The notes: generated by a model not told the origin, from the sequence alone. A stretch of 64,000 bases of DNA from Streptomyces sp. Tu 3180 (GCF_009852415.1 NZ_WOXS01000002.1:6736001-6800000), one strand, 5' to 3'. Shown: positions 35,367 through 44,767, counted from the first letter of the stretch. Made by a program: numbers and translations.

Positions 35367-35941
35367 CGGGTGAGTTCCCCCAGCGGACGGGGGGCACGGA
35401 GGGGTCCCGCCCGGCCGAGGACCGCCGGCACGTGATCCGCCGCAGGGCCCTCACCCTGCTGATCATCGTGCTGCTCATCGGCATCCCGGCCGGCTATCTG
35501 GTGATCTCCGCGAACCAGAGCCGGGCCAGCGGCAAGGACAAGGAGGCCAAGTACTCCGCGACCGGCCTGACCGAGGGCTGGCCGTCGAAGCTGCAGCGCC
35601 GCATCTACCAGGTGCCCGTCCCGCACCCCGCCTGGTGGGTCGCGTACTACGAGACCAACAACTGGAAGACCAGCCGCCTCTACGTCGAGTTCGAGACCAC
35701 CGACGCGGGCCTGAACGCCTTCCTCACCAGCATGGGCGTGCGGCCGGACGACCTGAAGCGGGACGACCTCACCATCGGCGCGCGCGACCGGCACGTCACC
35801 GGCTGGACCTTCGACGGCCCCGGCACCTGGTCGGGCCTCGTCCACGAGCAGAAGAACCCGGCACCCACCCACGACGTCGTCGTCAACCACCACAAGCCGG
35901 GCTACCCCCGGGTGTACGTCGTCTCCCGGACGGTGCCCTGA
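35363..35941 (+). CDS. Membrane-anchored conserved protein
   Basis: The 192-residue product has one N-terminal membrane helix (ALTLLIIVLLIGIPAGYLVIS, about residues 29-49) after a basic cytoplasmic tail and about 140 external residues. LYVEFETTDAGLNAFLTSMGV and TGWTFDGPGTWSGL are conserved-looking. No family function is recognised. Its GTG overlaps the ROK kinase stop, so it is translationally coupled to sugar phosphorylation genes, although any functional link is unproven. Confidence 0.7.
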   Translation: MTGEFPQRTGGTEGSRPAEDRRHVIRRRALTLLIIVLLIGIPAGYLVISANQSRASGKDKEAKYSATGLTEGWPSKLQRRIYQVPVPHPAWWVAYYETNNWKTSRLYVEFETTDAGLNAFLTSMGVRPDDLKRDDLTIGARDRHVTGWTFDGPGTWSGLVHEQKNPAPTHDVVVNHHKPGYPRVYVVSRTVP

Positions 35942-36058
35942 TCCCGCGCCGCCCCGGCCCCGGCGGGCGCGCAGGAGGCCGCCGGGCCCGATTGTCGGAC
36001 CCCGCCCGTAGAGTCGAGGACGACTGATCGGACACGCGGGCGGGAGGTGACGGGGCGC

Positions 36059-38971
36059 ATGGGCGAGGGGACCGCGGTGGCCGGGCGGCGGACGGCCGGG
36101 GCACGCGCGGACGGGCCGGAGGTTCCCGTCCGCCTCGCCGCCGTCTTCCTGCCCGCCCCCCTCCCGCGCGACGGCCGGATCGCCTTCTGGGACCCCGAGG
36201 GCGGAGCCGTCGACGCGGGGCACGCAGGGACGGGGGACACCGCGGCGGCCCCCGCGCGGCGCACCGAGCTCACCGTCGTCCGCCCGCACGGCGCCGGGGT
36301 GCGCCGGCGGACGACCCCGGCCCTCTCGCTCCCCCTCGACGAGGCACTGCCCCTGCTGGTCCGCGCCCGCCACGACCCCGCGGCCCACCCCGCCACCGCC
36401 TGCTGGGGCGCCGCCGCCCTGCACGCACTGCGGCTCACGGCGCGCGGCCGGCTGCTGCCCGGCCTGACCGCCGCCGGCCACGACGCCTGGCGCGCCGGCC
36501 CGCTCGAACCGGACGACGTGGCGCACCTGCGCGCCGTGGCCGCCGCCCTGCCGTACGAGGGCCACGCCGTCCCGCTGCCCGGGCCCGGCCCGCTCCGGCT
36601 GCCGCAGCCCGAAGCGCTGGTGCGCGCCTTCCTGGACGCGGTCGCCGACACCCTGCCCCGCACCCCGGCCGCGCCGTACGCCTCCGGAGCGCCGTTCGCC
36701 GCCCGGGGGGCCCAGCGGCTGCCCGGCGCCCGGGACTGGGCCGCCGAGGTCGCCGCCGGGATGGACGCCGGGGTGCGGATCTCCCTCCGCCTCGACCTGT
36801 CCGCCCACGACCTCTTCGACGGCGGCGGCCCGGGAGCCGGCGCGGACGGCGACGGGGCGGGCGCGCGCGGCGCGGGCGCGGCGATCGTCCAGGTGCACAG
36901 CCTCGCCGACCCCACGCTGGTGACCGACGCGGCCGCCCTGTGGGCGGGCGAGGCGGACGGCGCCTTCGGTCCCCGCGCGCGGGTGGACGCCGCCCTCGCC
37001 GTCCGCCGCGCGGCCCGCGTCTGGCCGCCGCTGGACCGGCTCCGCGACCAGGACGTGCCCGACGTGCTGGCGCTGTCCGAGGACGAGCTGAACGACCTGC
37101 TCGGGGTGGCGGCCGGCCGGCTCGCCGCGGCCGGCGTCGCGGTGCACTGGCCCCGGGACCTCGCCCAGGACCTGACCGCCACGGCGGTGGTCCGCCCGGC
37201 CCCCGGCTCGGCGACCGACGGCACCGGCTTCTTCGAGAGCGGGGACCTGCTGCGGTTCGGCTGGCGGCTCGCCCTCGGCGGCGACCCGCTCACCGAGGCC
37301 GAGATGGACGCCCTGGCCGAGGCGCACCGCCCGGTCGTCCGGCTGCGCGACCGGTGGGTGCTGGTCGACCCCGCCCTCGTCCGCAAGGCCCGCAAGCGCG
37401 ACCTGGGGCTGCTCGACCCGGTCGACGCGCTGTCCGTCGCCCTCACCGGCCGTGCGGAGGTCGACGGCGAGACGGTCGAGGCGGTGCCGACCGGTGCCCT
37501 GGCCGTCCTCCGCGACCGCCTGACCGCCGGCGTGGGCCCCGCCGAACAGCCGCCCGGCCTGGCCGCCACCCTGCGCGACTACCAGCTGCGGGGCCTGGCC
37601 TGGCTCGACCTCATGACCTCCCTCGGCCTCGGCGGCTGCCTCGCGGACGACATGGGCCTCGGCAAGACCGTCACCGTCATCGCCCTGCACCTGAAACGGG
37701 CCCGTACCGAACCGACCCTGGTGGTCTGCCCGGCCTCGCTGCTCGGCAACTGGCAGCGGGAGATCACCCGGTTCGCCCCCGGCGTCCCCGTCCGCCGCTT
37801 CCACGGCCCCGACCGCACCCTGGACGACCTGGACGGCGGCTTCGTCCTCACCACCTACGGCACCATGCGCTCCGCCGCGCCGACGCTGGCCGCGCGGACC
37901 TGGGGCATGGTCGTCGCCGACGAGGCCCAGCACGTCAAGAACCCCCACTCGGCCACGGCGAAGGCGCTGCGCACCATCGGGACGCCCGCGCGCGTGGCGC
38001 TGACCGGCACCCCCGTCGAGAACAACCTCTCCGAACTGTGGGCCCTGCTCGACTGGACGACCCCGGGACTCCTCGGCCCCCTGAAGTCCTTCCGCGCCCG
38101 GCACGCGCGCGCGGTGGAGACCGGCGAGGACGAGGAGGCGGTCGAACGCCTCGCCCGCCTGGTGCGCCACTTCCTCCTGCGGCGCAGGAAGTCCGACCCC
38201 GGCATCGTCCCCGAACTTCCGCCCAAGACCGAGACGGACCACCCCGTGCCGCTCACCCGTGAACAGGCCGCGCTGTACGAGGCGGTGGTGCGCGAGTCGA
38301 TGCACGCCATCGAGACCGCGCGGGGCATGGGCCGCCGCGGCCTGGTGCTGAAACTGCTGACCTCGCTCAAGCAGATCTGCGACCACCCGGCGCTGTACCT
38401 GAAGGAGGAGCACGCGCGGGCCGGGGACGGCCGGCTCGCCGCCCGCTCGGGCAAACTCGCCCTGCTGGACGAGCTGCTGGACACCCTGCTCGCCGAGGAC
38501 GGCTCGGCCCTCGTGTTCACGCAGTACGTCGGGATGGCCCGCCTGATCACCGCGCACCTGACCGAGCGCGCGGTCCCGGTCGACCTCCTCCACGGCGGTA
38601 CGCCGGTGCCGGAGCGGGAGCGCATGGTGGACCGCTTCCAGAGCGGGGCGACCCCCGTCCTGGTGCTGTCGCTCAAGGCCGCCGGCACCGGGCTGAACCT
38701 CACCCGCGCGGGCCACGTCGTCCACTTCGACCGCTGGTGGAACCCGGCGGTCGAGGAGCAGGCCACCGACCGCGCCTACCGCATCGGCCAGACCCAGCCC
38801 GTCCAGGTCCACCGCCTCATCACCGAGGGCACCGTCGAGGACCGCATCGCCGAGATGCTCCAGTCCAAGCGCGCCCTCGCCGACGCGATCCTCGGCTCCG
38901 GCGAGTCGGCCCTCACGGAGCTGTCCGACCGCGAGCTGTCCGACCTGGTGTCCCTGCGGAGGCCGGCATGA
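36059..38971 (+). CDS. SNF2-family DEAD/DEAH helicase-like ATPase
   Basis: The 970-residue protein has a poorly conserved N-terminal half (the SNF2-associated SAM-like region ending near residue 480) and a complete Swi2/Snf2 motor: LRDYQLRGLAWLDLM, ADDMGLGKTVTVIA (Walker A, near residue 530), VADEAQHVKN (DEAQ box), LTGTPVENNLSELW, then the helicase C-terminal domain with SLKAAGTGLNLT and DRAYRIGQTQPVQVHRL. It remodels or translocates on DNA. The downstream SWIM zinc-finger gene overlaps by ATGA, a pairing seen across actinobacteria. Confidence 0.92.
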   Translation: MGEGTAVAGRRTAGARADGPEVPVRLAAVFLPAPLPRDGRIAFWDPEGGAVDAGHAGTGDTAAAPARRTELTVVRPHGAGVRRRTTPALSLPLDEALPLLVRARHDPAAHPATACWGAAALHALRLTARGRLLPGLTAAGHDAWRAGPLEPDDVAHLRAVAAALPYEGHAVPLPGPGPLRLPQPEALVRAFLDAVADTLPRTPAAPYASGAPFAARGAQRLPGARDWAAEVAAGMDAGVRISLRLDLSAHDLFDGGGPGAGADGDGAGARGAGAAIVQVHSLADPTLVTDAAALWAGEADGAFGPRARVDAALAVRRAARVWPPLDRLRDQDVPDVLALSEDELNDLLGVAAGRLAAAGVAVHWPRDLAQDLTATAVVRPAPGSATDGTGFFESGDLLRFGWRLALGGDPLTEAEMDALAEAHRPVVRLRDRWVLVDPALVRKARKRDLGLLDPVDALSVALTGRAEVDGETVEAVPTGALAVLRDRLTAGVGPAEQPPGLAATLRDYQLRGLAWLDLMTSLGLGGCLADDMGLGKTVTVIALHLKRARTEPTLVVCPASLLGNWQREITRFAPGVPVRRFHGPDRTLDDLDGGFVLTTYGTMRSAAPTLAARTWGMVVADEAQHVKNPHSATAKALRTIGTPARVALTGTPVENNLSELWALLDWTTPGLLGPLKSFRARHARAVETGEDEEAVERLARLVRHFLLRRRKSDPGIVPELPPKTETDHPVPLTREQAALYEAVVRESMHAIETARGMGRRGLVLKLLTSLKQICDHPALYLKEEHARAGDGRLAARSGKLALLDELLDTLLAEDGSALVFTQYVGMARLITAHLTERAVPVDLLHGGTPVPERERMVDRFQSGATPVLVLSLKAAGTGLNLTRAGHVVHFDRWWNPAVEEQATDRAYRIGQTQPVQVHRLITEGTVEDRIAEMLQSKRALADAILGSGESALTELSDRELSDLVSLRRPA

Positions 38972-41037
38972 CGCCCCGCCCGTCCGACGAGGCCCGCGAG
39001 GCCCTGCGCGCGGCGCGGGAGCGGGCGGGCCGCGAACCCGCGTCCCCCGGCACCCCCGACCGGCGGACCGCCCCCGACCCGGCCGCCCGGCGGCCCGAGC
39101 GGCCGGCGCAGCGGGAGCAGCGCCCGGGCGACGCGGCCCGCGAGGCGCTGCGCCGCGCGGTGCGGGCCCGGCGCGCCGCGGCCCCCGCGGCCGGTGACCT
39201 CGGCGACCCGGGCGGGGAGAACGCCGACACGCCCGCGGAGCAGGACACCGGCGCCTCCCCGGCAGCCGTCTCCCCGACGACCGCCTCCCCGGCAGCCGAC
39301 GACGCACCGCCCGGCGAGCTGCCCGACGGCGCGCCGGCCGCTGCCGGACCCGGAGCCGAGAGGGCCGCGGACCGCCCCGCACAGCGCCCCGGGGACATCG
39401 CCCGGGAGGCACTGCGCTCCGCCCGCGAGGAGGCCCTGCGCGTCCGCACGGAGGCCGGCGACCGGGAGGGGCGGGTCGAGCCCCGCCCACGGCGCACCCC
39501 GCACCCCGCCCCCCGGGTGCCGCGCACCACCCGCGGCGACCGTGCCGCCGACGTCCGGGCGCGCGAGGTGCGCGAGGCGCTCACCGACGCCTTCCGCATG
39601 CCCGCCCCGCCGGACGAGCCGGAGCGGGCACCCGACGCCGGCCCCCGCGCCCACCGGAGCACTCCGCCCCCCGGCGTCCCCGGCCCGCCCGGGACCCGGC
39701 GGGACACCGGACCCGGCACCGCACCGCCGACGTCCCCCGTCCCCCACGCCGCGCCGCACGCCGTCCCCCGCTCCATGGCCGTCCCCGCGCGCGACGGCGA
39801 CCTGCGCCGCACCTTCCCCGCCTTCCCGCCCCGCGCCTCGGACGGCGGGGGCTTCGCCGAGACCTGGTGGGGCAACGCGTGGGTCACCGCGCTCGAGGAG
39901 GGCGCGCTGGACGCCGCACGGCTGGCGCGCGGGCGCGGGTACGCCGAGCAGGGCCACGTCGACGCGATCACCGTCACCCCGGGGCTCGTCCTCGCGTACG
40001 TGCGGGGCAGCCGGCCGCGGCCGTACCGCGTGCAGGTGCGGCTGCGGACGTTCCGGGACGCCGACTGGGAGCGGTTCCTGGACGCCGCCGCCGACCGGCC
40101 CGGCCACATCGCGGCACTGCTGGACAAGGAGATGCCCCAGTCCCTCGCCGACTGCGGGGTCCCCCTGCTGCCCGTCCCCGGCGACCTCGACCCGCACTGC
40201 AGCTGCCCGGACTCCGGCCACCCCTGCAAGCACGCCGCCGCGCTCTGCTACCAGACCGCCCGGCTGCTCGACGCCGACCCGTTCGTGCTGCTCCTGCTGC
40301 GCGGACGCGGCGAGCGCGAGGTGATCGACGCCCTGTCCCGGCTGAGCGCCGCCCGCGCGGCCCGCGCCGCCCGGGAGAAGGAGCCGGAGCCCCTGCCCGG
40401 CGTACGGGCCGTCGACGCCCTCGCCCCGCGCGCCCTCCCGCCGCTCCCGGCCCCGCTGCCCGCGCCCGCGCACCCCGAGCAGCCCCCGGTGTACCCCGCG
40501 TCCCCCGGCGGCCCGGACCCGTTCGCGCTGGACCAGCTGGCCACCGACGCGGCCGCCCGCGCCCACGCCCTGCTCACCACCGGCCGTGACCCGGTCGGCG
40601 GGCTCACCCTGTGGCAGGACGCGGTGCGGCTCGCCGCCGCCCGCCCCGGCTCCGGCCTGACCGCGGCCACGCGCGCGCTGTACTCCGCCCTCGCCACCGC
40701 CGCCGGACGCACCCCCGCCGAGCTGGCGCGCGCGGTCGCCGCCTGGCGCCAGGGCGGCCCGACGGGCCTCGCCGTCCTGGAGGAGCCGTGGGACCCGCCG
40801 GCCGGCCGCTTCGACCGTGCCCGCCCGCTCCTCCTCGCCGCCGACCTCCCGGCCTTCCGTCCCCGGCGCAACCGCCTCACCCACCCCCGGGGCCACGTCC
40901 AGCTCCGCCTCGGCCGCGACCACCTGTGGTACGCCTACGAGTCCGAGCCGGGCCAGGAGGACTGGTGGCCCCGCGGCACCCCCGACCCGGACCCCGTCGG
41001 CGCGCTGACCGGTCTCGACGCACCGGGCGATCCGTGA
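38968..41037 (+). CDS. SWIM zinc-finger protein, SNF2 partner
   Basis: The 689-residue protein starts with a long low-complexity region rich in Pro, Ala and Arg (residues 1-260). It contains repeated AREALR segments and a repeated P-G-D-x-A-R-E-A-L-R phrase. The conserved part begins at FAETWWGNAWVTALE near residue 295. The SWIM motif DPHCSCPDSGHPCKHAAALC (CxC...CxH) is near residue 410. SWIM domains bind DNA or protein. The gene is coupled to the SNF2 ATPase (ATGA), and the two probably form a complex. Confidence 0.88.
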   Translation: MTPRPSDEAREALRAARERAGREPASPGTPDRRTAPDPAARRPERPAQREQRPGDAAREALRRAVRARRAAAPAAGDLGDPGGENADTPAEQDTGASPAAVSPTTASPAADDAPPGELPDGAPAAAGPGAERAADRPAQRPGDIAREALRSAREEALRVRTEAGDREGRVEPRPRRTPHPAPRVPRTTRGDRAADVRAREVREALTDAFRMPAPPDEPERAPDAGPRAHRSTPPPGVPGPPGTRRDTGPGTAPPTSPVPHAAPHAVPRSMAVPARDGDLRRTFPAFPPRASDGGGFAETWWGNAWVTALEEGALDAARLARGRGYAEQGHVDAITVTPGLVLAYVRGSRPRPYRVQVRLRTFRDADWERFLDAAADRPGHIAALLDKEMPQSLADCGVPLLPVPGDLDPHCSCPDSGHPCKHAAALCYQTARLLDADPFVLLLLRGRGEREVIDALSRLSAARAARAAREKEPEPLPGVRAVDALAPRALPPLPAPLPAPAHPEQPPVYPASPGGPDPFALDQLATDAAARAHALLTTGRDPVGGLTLWQDAVRLAAARPGSGLTAATRALYSALATAAGRTPAELARAVAAWRQGGPTGLAVLEEPWDPPAGRFDRARPLLLAADLPAFRPRRNRLTHPRGHVQLRLGRDHLWYAYESEPGQEDWWPRGTPDPDPVGALTGLDAPGDP

Positions 41038-41051
41038 GGGTCCGGCCGACG

Positions 41052-41087
41052 CGCCGCCCGGCGGCCCCCGCGGGGCGCCGGGCGGCG
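41052..41087. terminator. Hairpin after the SWIM gene
   Basis: Perfect 12-bp arms (41052-41063 and 41076-41087) enclose a 12-base loop that contains its own CCCCGCGGGG pairing. It lies between the convergent SWIM and ArsR genes. Confidence 0.7.
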
Positions 41088-41169
41088 GGCACGCGGATCC
41101 GCCGGTGGGTCCGCGCCGGCCGCGCGAGGGCCCTCCCCGGCGCGGTCCCGCCGGTCTCCCCGCGCTCGC

Positions 41170-41535
41170 TCAGCCGCGCCCGCTCCTGGGGACCGACGCC
41201 ACGGGTGCGTCCGACTGCCGGAGTTCGGCCAGGAGCTCACTCTGCCCGGCCAGCAGCTCGGTGAGGATCCGGCGGGCCGCGCGGAGCAGTTCGGCGACGT
41301 CGCCACCGGCGAGGGCGTACCGGACGGTGGAGCCCTCCCGGACCGAGACGACGATGCCGGCCCTCCTGAGCACGGCCAGCTGCTGCGAGAGGCTGGACGG
41401 TTCGATGTCGATGTCGGCGAGCAGGTCCCGCACCGGCACGGGCCCGTGCTGCAGCAGTTCCAGGACCCTGATGCGCACGGGGTGCCCCAGCATGCGGAAG
41501 AACTCCGCCTTGGCCTGGTAGAGGGGAACTTGCAT
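41170..41535 (-). CDS. ArsR-family transcriptional regulator
   Basis: The 121-residue protein has the ArsR/SmtB winged helix: AKAEFFRMLGHPVRIRVLELLQ, then the recognition region IDIEPSSLSQQLAVLRRAGIV and the wing REGSTVRYALAG. It contains no cysteine, so it is not a thiolate metal sensor. The C-terminal helix is about 30 residues long. The ATG at 41535 was chosen as homology begins at MQVPLYQAKAEF. No transporter or efflux gene is adjacent, so the regulated gene is unknown. A palindrome lies 150 bp upstream. Confidence 0.82.
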   Translation of the reverse strand: MQVPLYQAKAEFFRMLGHPVRIRVLELLQHGPVPVRDLLADIDIEPSSLSQQLAVLRRAGIVVSVREGSTVRYALAGGDVAELLRAARRILTELLAGQSELLAELRQSDAPVASVPRSGRG

Positions 41536-41684
41536 GGGTGTGCGCTCCCTGCCGCATCGGGGATGTTCTCCGGGGTGCGGCGGCTCCCCGGCCCGGGCGC
41601 CGCCGCACGGTGTGTCCTTCGGGTCCGATCCTTCTCGCTCGGTGTGGCGCGCACCCACGGATTGGGATCATGTTGATGTGGTGA

Positions 41685-41698
41685 CTTGAAGAAATCTT
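41685..41698. promoter_or_regulatory. AT-rich palindrome upstream of the ArsR gene
   Basis: TGAAGA-AA-TCTTCA is a perfect 6-2-6 inverted repeat, nested in a wider pair TGATGTG (41672-41678) and CACATCA (41697-41703). AT-rich imperfect palindromes of this size are typical ArsR operators. It sits between the ArsR and roadblock genes. Confidence 0.6.
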
Positions 41699-41736
41699 CA
41701 CATCACGGGCGTGCGTCGACCTGGATCCCGGGGCGT

Positions 41737-42111
41737 TCACACTTCCAACTGGTCTTCGATCCGCTTGAGTTGGTGCCGGGCCATCGCCAGGTTCGAACGG
41801 GACTTGTCGAGCACCAGGTACAGGAACAGGCCGCTGCCGCTCCGGCCGGTGACCAGCCGCATGAGGTGGTACTGGGTCCCGAGCGTGATGAGGATGTCCT
41901 CGATCCGGCCCGACAGGCCCAGCATCTCCATGGTGCGCACCTTGTTCCGGATCACGTCCGTGTTGCCGGCCGCCGCGATGGTGAGGTCCAGGTCCTTGCC
42001 CCCGCCGAGCGTCCCCAGGGCCATGCCGCTGGAGTAGTCGACGACGGCCGCTCCGAGGGCCCCCTCGACGGCGGTCATGATCTCCTTCAGCGACACTTCC
42101 ACACTCGCCAT
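41737..42111 (-). CDS. Roadblock/LC7-family protein
   Basis: The 124-residue protein has a roadblock/LC7-type fold: EIMTAVEGALGAAVVDYSSGMALG, DLDLTIAAAGNTDVIRNKVRTMEML and a C-terminal LFLYLVLDKSRSNLAMARHQLKRIE helix, cited here as signposts. In Streptomyces conservons, roadblock proteins work with a sensor kinase and a Ras-like GTPase. None of those is adjacent here, so this is an orphan member. It may regulate a GTPase elsewhere. The neighbouring ArsR gene is on the same strand about 200 bp downstream. Confidence 0.78.
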   Translation of the reverse strand: MASVEVSLKEIMTAVEGALGAAVVDYSSGMALGTLGGGKDLDLTIAAAGNTDVIRNKVRTMEMLGLSGRIEDILITLGTQYHLMRLVTGRSGSGLFLYLVLDKSRSNLAMARHQLKRIEDQLEV

Positions 42112-42737
42112 GAATGTTTCCCTCTCCAGTCGTCTCGTCGAACGCACCGGCCTCGATGGGGCGGCGGTTCCCGCCCGGCCCGGTGGTGGCACCGTAGGCA
42201 GGCGGCATCGGTGCGAGAGGGGCGTGTTTCCCGGGTGTCCCTTAATGATCGGATGCTTGCGCCGGGGAACGACTGTCCGACCGGAATCGGTTCGAAAGGC
42301 TTCGGCCGGAGCGCCACGGGACGGCGCCCGTTCCCCCGGCAGGTGCACGCGGCGCCGCGCGGGCAGCGCGAGGCCGGCGAGGAAGCGCGACGTGACGCCG
42401 CGCCTCGCCGCGCCGGGTCGAGCGGCCCCCGGCCGTGCACCGCGGCCCCCCTCCTCCCGGCGAACCGCGGAGGACGCACGGACCCGGCTCCGCCGCACCC
42501 GCCGGGCCGGGCTTCCCCCTCCCGTACCCCCACGACAGGGGAGGGAGCCGCCTCCCGCCGGCTCCGGGGGCGGGGCGCGGCCGCCCCCGCGCGTCCGTGA
42601 GCCCGGCCGACGCGCCGTGCCCGGGCCGCGCGGACAGAATGGTGGAGTGCGACGGCCGGCCGGTGAGGGATCCCGCGCCGACGGACGGGACCCGGCGAGG
42701 GCGGGCCGCCGCCCGGCCCGGGACGAGGAGGGCAGCG
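42112..42737. other. Long intergenic region, no gene recognised
   Basis: This 626-bp GC-rich stretch separates the divergent roadblock and DUF1876 genes. Open frames in it show only low-complexity Arg/Pro/Gly translations. I see no RNA gene or repeat in it, apart from the ribosome site GAGGAGGG before 42738. Confidence 0.4.
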
Positions 42738-43025
42738 ATGATGCACACGGTGGAATGGAAGGTTCGACTCCACCTCTTCGAGGACGACGAGGGGACGACC
42801 AAGGCGCGCGTGGTGCTGGACACCGGCACCACGGAGCTCACCGGCCAGGGGACCGCACACTGTCATCCCGCGGACATGAACGTGCCCGGGATCGGCGACG
42901 AACTGGCGGCCGGCCGGGCCATGACCGCGCTCGCCAAGGAACTGCTGGACGCCGCCGAGCGCGACATCGAGGGCATGGGCGCGTCCCGGCCGAGCACCCG
43001 GGAGGCCGTCGGGTGGTCCACGTGA
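42738..43025 (+). CDS. DUF1876 family protein
   Basis: The 95-residue product matches the small DUF1876 (dsRBD-like) family found in tandem or singly in Streptomyces: VEWKVRLHLFEDDEGTTKARVVLDT, with a conserved ARCHPADMNVP-like segment (AHCHPADMNVPGIGDELAAGRAM) and a C-terminal helix ELLDAAERDIE. Function is unknown. A GAGGAGGG ribosome site precedes the ATG at 42738; the next codon is also ATG. A strong hairpin follows the gene. Confidence 0.85.
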   Translation: MMHTVEWKVRLHLFEDDEGTTKARVVLDTGTTELTGQGTAHCHPADMNVPGIGDELAAGRAMTALAKELLDAAERDIEGMGASRPSTREAVGWST

Positions 43026-43095
43026 CCGGCACCGGCGCGGCACCCCGCCGGGCGGGCCGCGCGAGGGCCGGTGACCCCCGCCCTCCCCGGTGACG

Positions 43096-43134
43096 GTCCC
43101 CGCCGGCCCCTCGGCGCGCGGGGCCGGCGGGGAC
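43096..43134. terminator. Perfect 15-bp hairpin after the DUF1876 gene
   Basis: The arms GTCCCCGCCGGCCCC (43096-43110) and its complement (43120-43134) enclose a 9-base loop. The rest of the 369-bp gap (43026-43394) shows no gene. Confidence 0.75.
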
Positions 43135-43394
43135 ACGGGCGGGGCGGGGCACCGCGTCCGGGTGACACCGGGGCCCCGGCCTCGCCGCCGACGGGCGGCA
43201 CGCGCACCCCGCGGAGCCGGCCGAGCGGTGTGGGGCCCGGGTGAAGGCGGTGTGAGGGTTCCCCGCTCACCCGTCCGGTGAATCCCGGCGGCGGGCCGCA
43301 CCGGGCGGCCGGTGGCCGGTTCCTGACGGTGTGTCGGGTGTGAGGATCCGGGCCCCGTGGCGGAACGCACCGTTCCGCCCGTTAGCGTGGAGCG

Positions 43395-44693
43395 GTGAGC
43401 GAGACGAACACCCCTGCCCTCCAGTACCGCTTCGACGGCCCGGAAGACGCACCCGTCCTCATCCTCGGGCCGTCGCTCGGCACGACCTGGCACATGTGGG
43501 ACCGGCAGGTCCCCGAGCTGACCCAGCAGTGGCGCGTGTTCCGGTTCGATCTGCCGGGACACGGAGGCGCCCCCGCGTACCCCGCGGGTTCGGTCGCCGA
43601 CCTCACCGCGCGGCTGCTCGCCACCCTCGAGGGCCTCGGCGTGCAGCGTTTCGGCTACGCGGGCTGCGCGCTCGGCGGCGCCGTCGGCATCGAGCTGGCC
43701 CTGCGCCATCCCGAGCGCCTCGCCTCCCTCGCGCTGATCGCCGCCTCGCCCCGGTTCGGCACGGCGGACGAGTTCCGCCAGCGCGGGGTCGTCGTGCGCA
43801 CCAACGGACTCGACCCCATCGCCCGCTCCGCGCCGGACCGGTGGTTCACCGGAGGGTTCGCCGCCGCCCAGCCCGCGATCACCGAGTGGGCCGTGCAGAT
43901 GGTGCGCACCACCGACCCCGGCTGCTACATCGCCGCCTGCGAGGCGCTCGCCTCCTTCGACGTGCGCGCGGAGATCGGCAGCGTCGGCGTGCCGACCCTG
44001 GTGCTGGTCGGCTCCGAGGACCAGGTCACCGGCCCCGCCGAGGCGCGCACCCTGGTCGCCGGGATCCCGGACGCCCGGCTCGCCGTCGTGCCGGGCGCCT
44101 CCCACCTGGTGCCGGTGGAGCAGCCCGCGGCCGTCACCGACCTGCTGGTGAGGCACTTCTCCACCGCCTGGCAGCCGGCGTTCGAGACCGCCACCGGCCA
44201 GACCGCGCTGCCCGCGACGGCGGCCGGACCGGTCCTGGCCGCCGCCCCGCCGCAGCCCGTTCCCGTCGCCGAGATCGCCCCGCCCGTCGCGGGGCCGCAG
44301 GCGCAGGGCAGGCCCGACCCGTACGACGCCGGGATCAAGGTCCGCCGGGAGGTGCTGGGGGACGCGCACGTGGACGGGGTGCTGGCGCAGGCCGACGCGT
44401 TCTCGGGCGACTTCCAGGAGTTCGTCACCCGCTACGCCTGGGGCGAGGTCTGGGACCGGCCCGGACTCGACCGGCGCACCCGCAGCTGCGTCACCCTCAC
44501 CGCCCTGGTCGCCGGCGGGCACCTGGAGGACCTCGCCTCCCACACCCGGGCCGCCCTGCGCAACGGCCTCACCCCGGACGAGATCAAGGAGGTGCTGCTC
44601 CAGGCGGCCGTGTACTGCGGCGTCCCGGCGGCGAACAGGGCGTTCCGGGTGGCCCAGCAGGTCGTCCGCGAGGAGACCACGCCCCAGGAGTGA
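43395..44693 (+). CDS. pcaL: PcaL-like fusion: alpha/beta hydrolase plus carboxymuconolactone decarboxylase
   Basis: The 432-residue protein fuses a 3-oxoadipate enol-lactonase-like alpha/beta hydrolase (residues 1-265) to a 4-carboxymuconolactone decarboxylase domain (about 310-425, TRYAWGEVWDRPGLDRRTRSC and HTRAALRNGLTPDEIKEVLLQ), joined by an Ala/Pro linker. In PcaL both steps belong to the protocatechuate branch of the beta-ketoadipate pathway. In the nucleophile elbow (GYAGCALGGAVG) the position of the catalytic Ser is Ala92. The hydrolase half may therefore be inactive or altered. No other pca genes are nearby. The start is GTG at 43395. Confidence 0.8.
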   Translation: MSETNTPALQYRFDGPEDAPVLILGPSLGTTWHMWDRQVPELTQQWRVFRFDLPGHGGAPAYPAGSVADLTARLLATLEGLGVQRFGYAGCALGGAVGIELALRHPERLASLALIAASPRFGTADEFRQRGVVVRTNGLDPIARSAPDRWFTGGFAAAQPAITEWAVQMVRTTDPGCYIAACEALASFDVRAEIGSVGVPTLVLVGSEDQVTGPAEARTLVAGIPDARLAVVPGASHLVPVEQPAAVTDLLVRHFSTAWQPAFETATGQTALPATAAGPVLAAAPPQPVPVAEIAPPVAGPQAQGRPDPYDAGIKVRREVLGDAHVDGVLAQADAFSGDFQEFVTRYAWGEVWDRPGLDRRTRSCVTLTALVAGGHLEDLASHTRAALRNGLTPDEIKEVLLQAAVYCGVPAANRAFRVAQQVVREETTPQE

Positions 44694-44767
44694 CCCCGGG
44701 CGCCCCGGCGCGCCGCACGGCGACGGGCACCGGGGCGGGACGGCCCCACGAAGCACAGGATGGATCC

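Noticed and set aside
42112..42737. Several long frames in the gap between roadblock and DUF1876 genes
   Set aside because: They give low-complexity Arg/Pro sequences on both strands and match no family.
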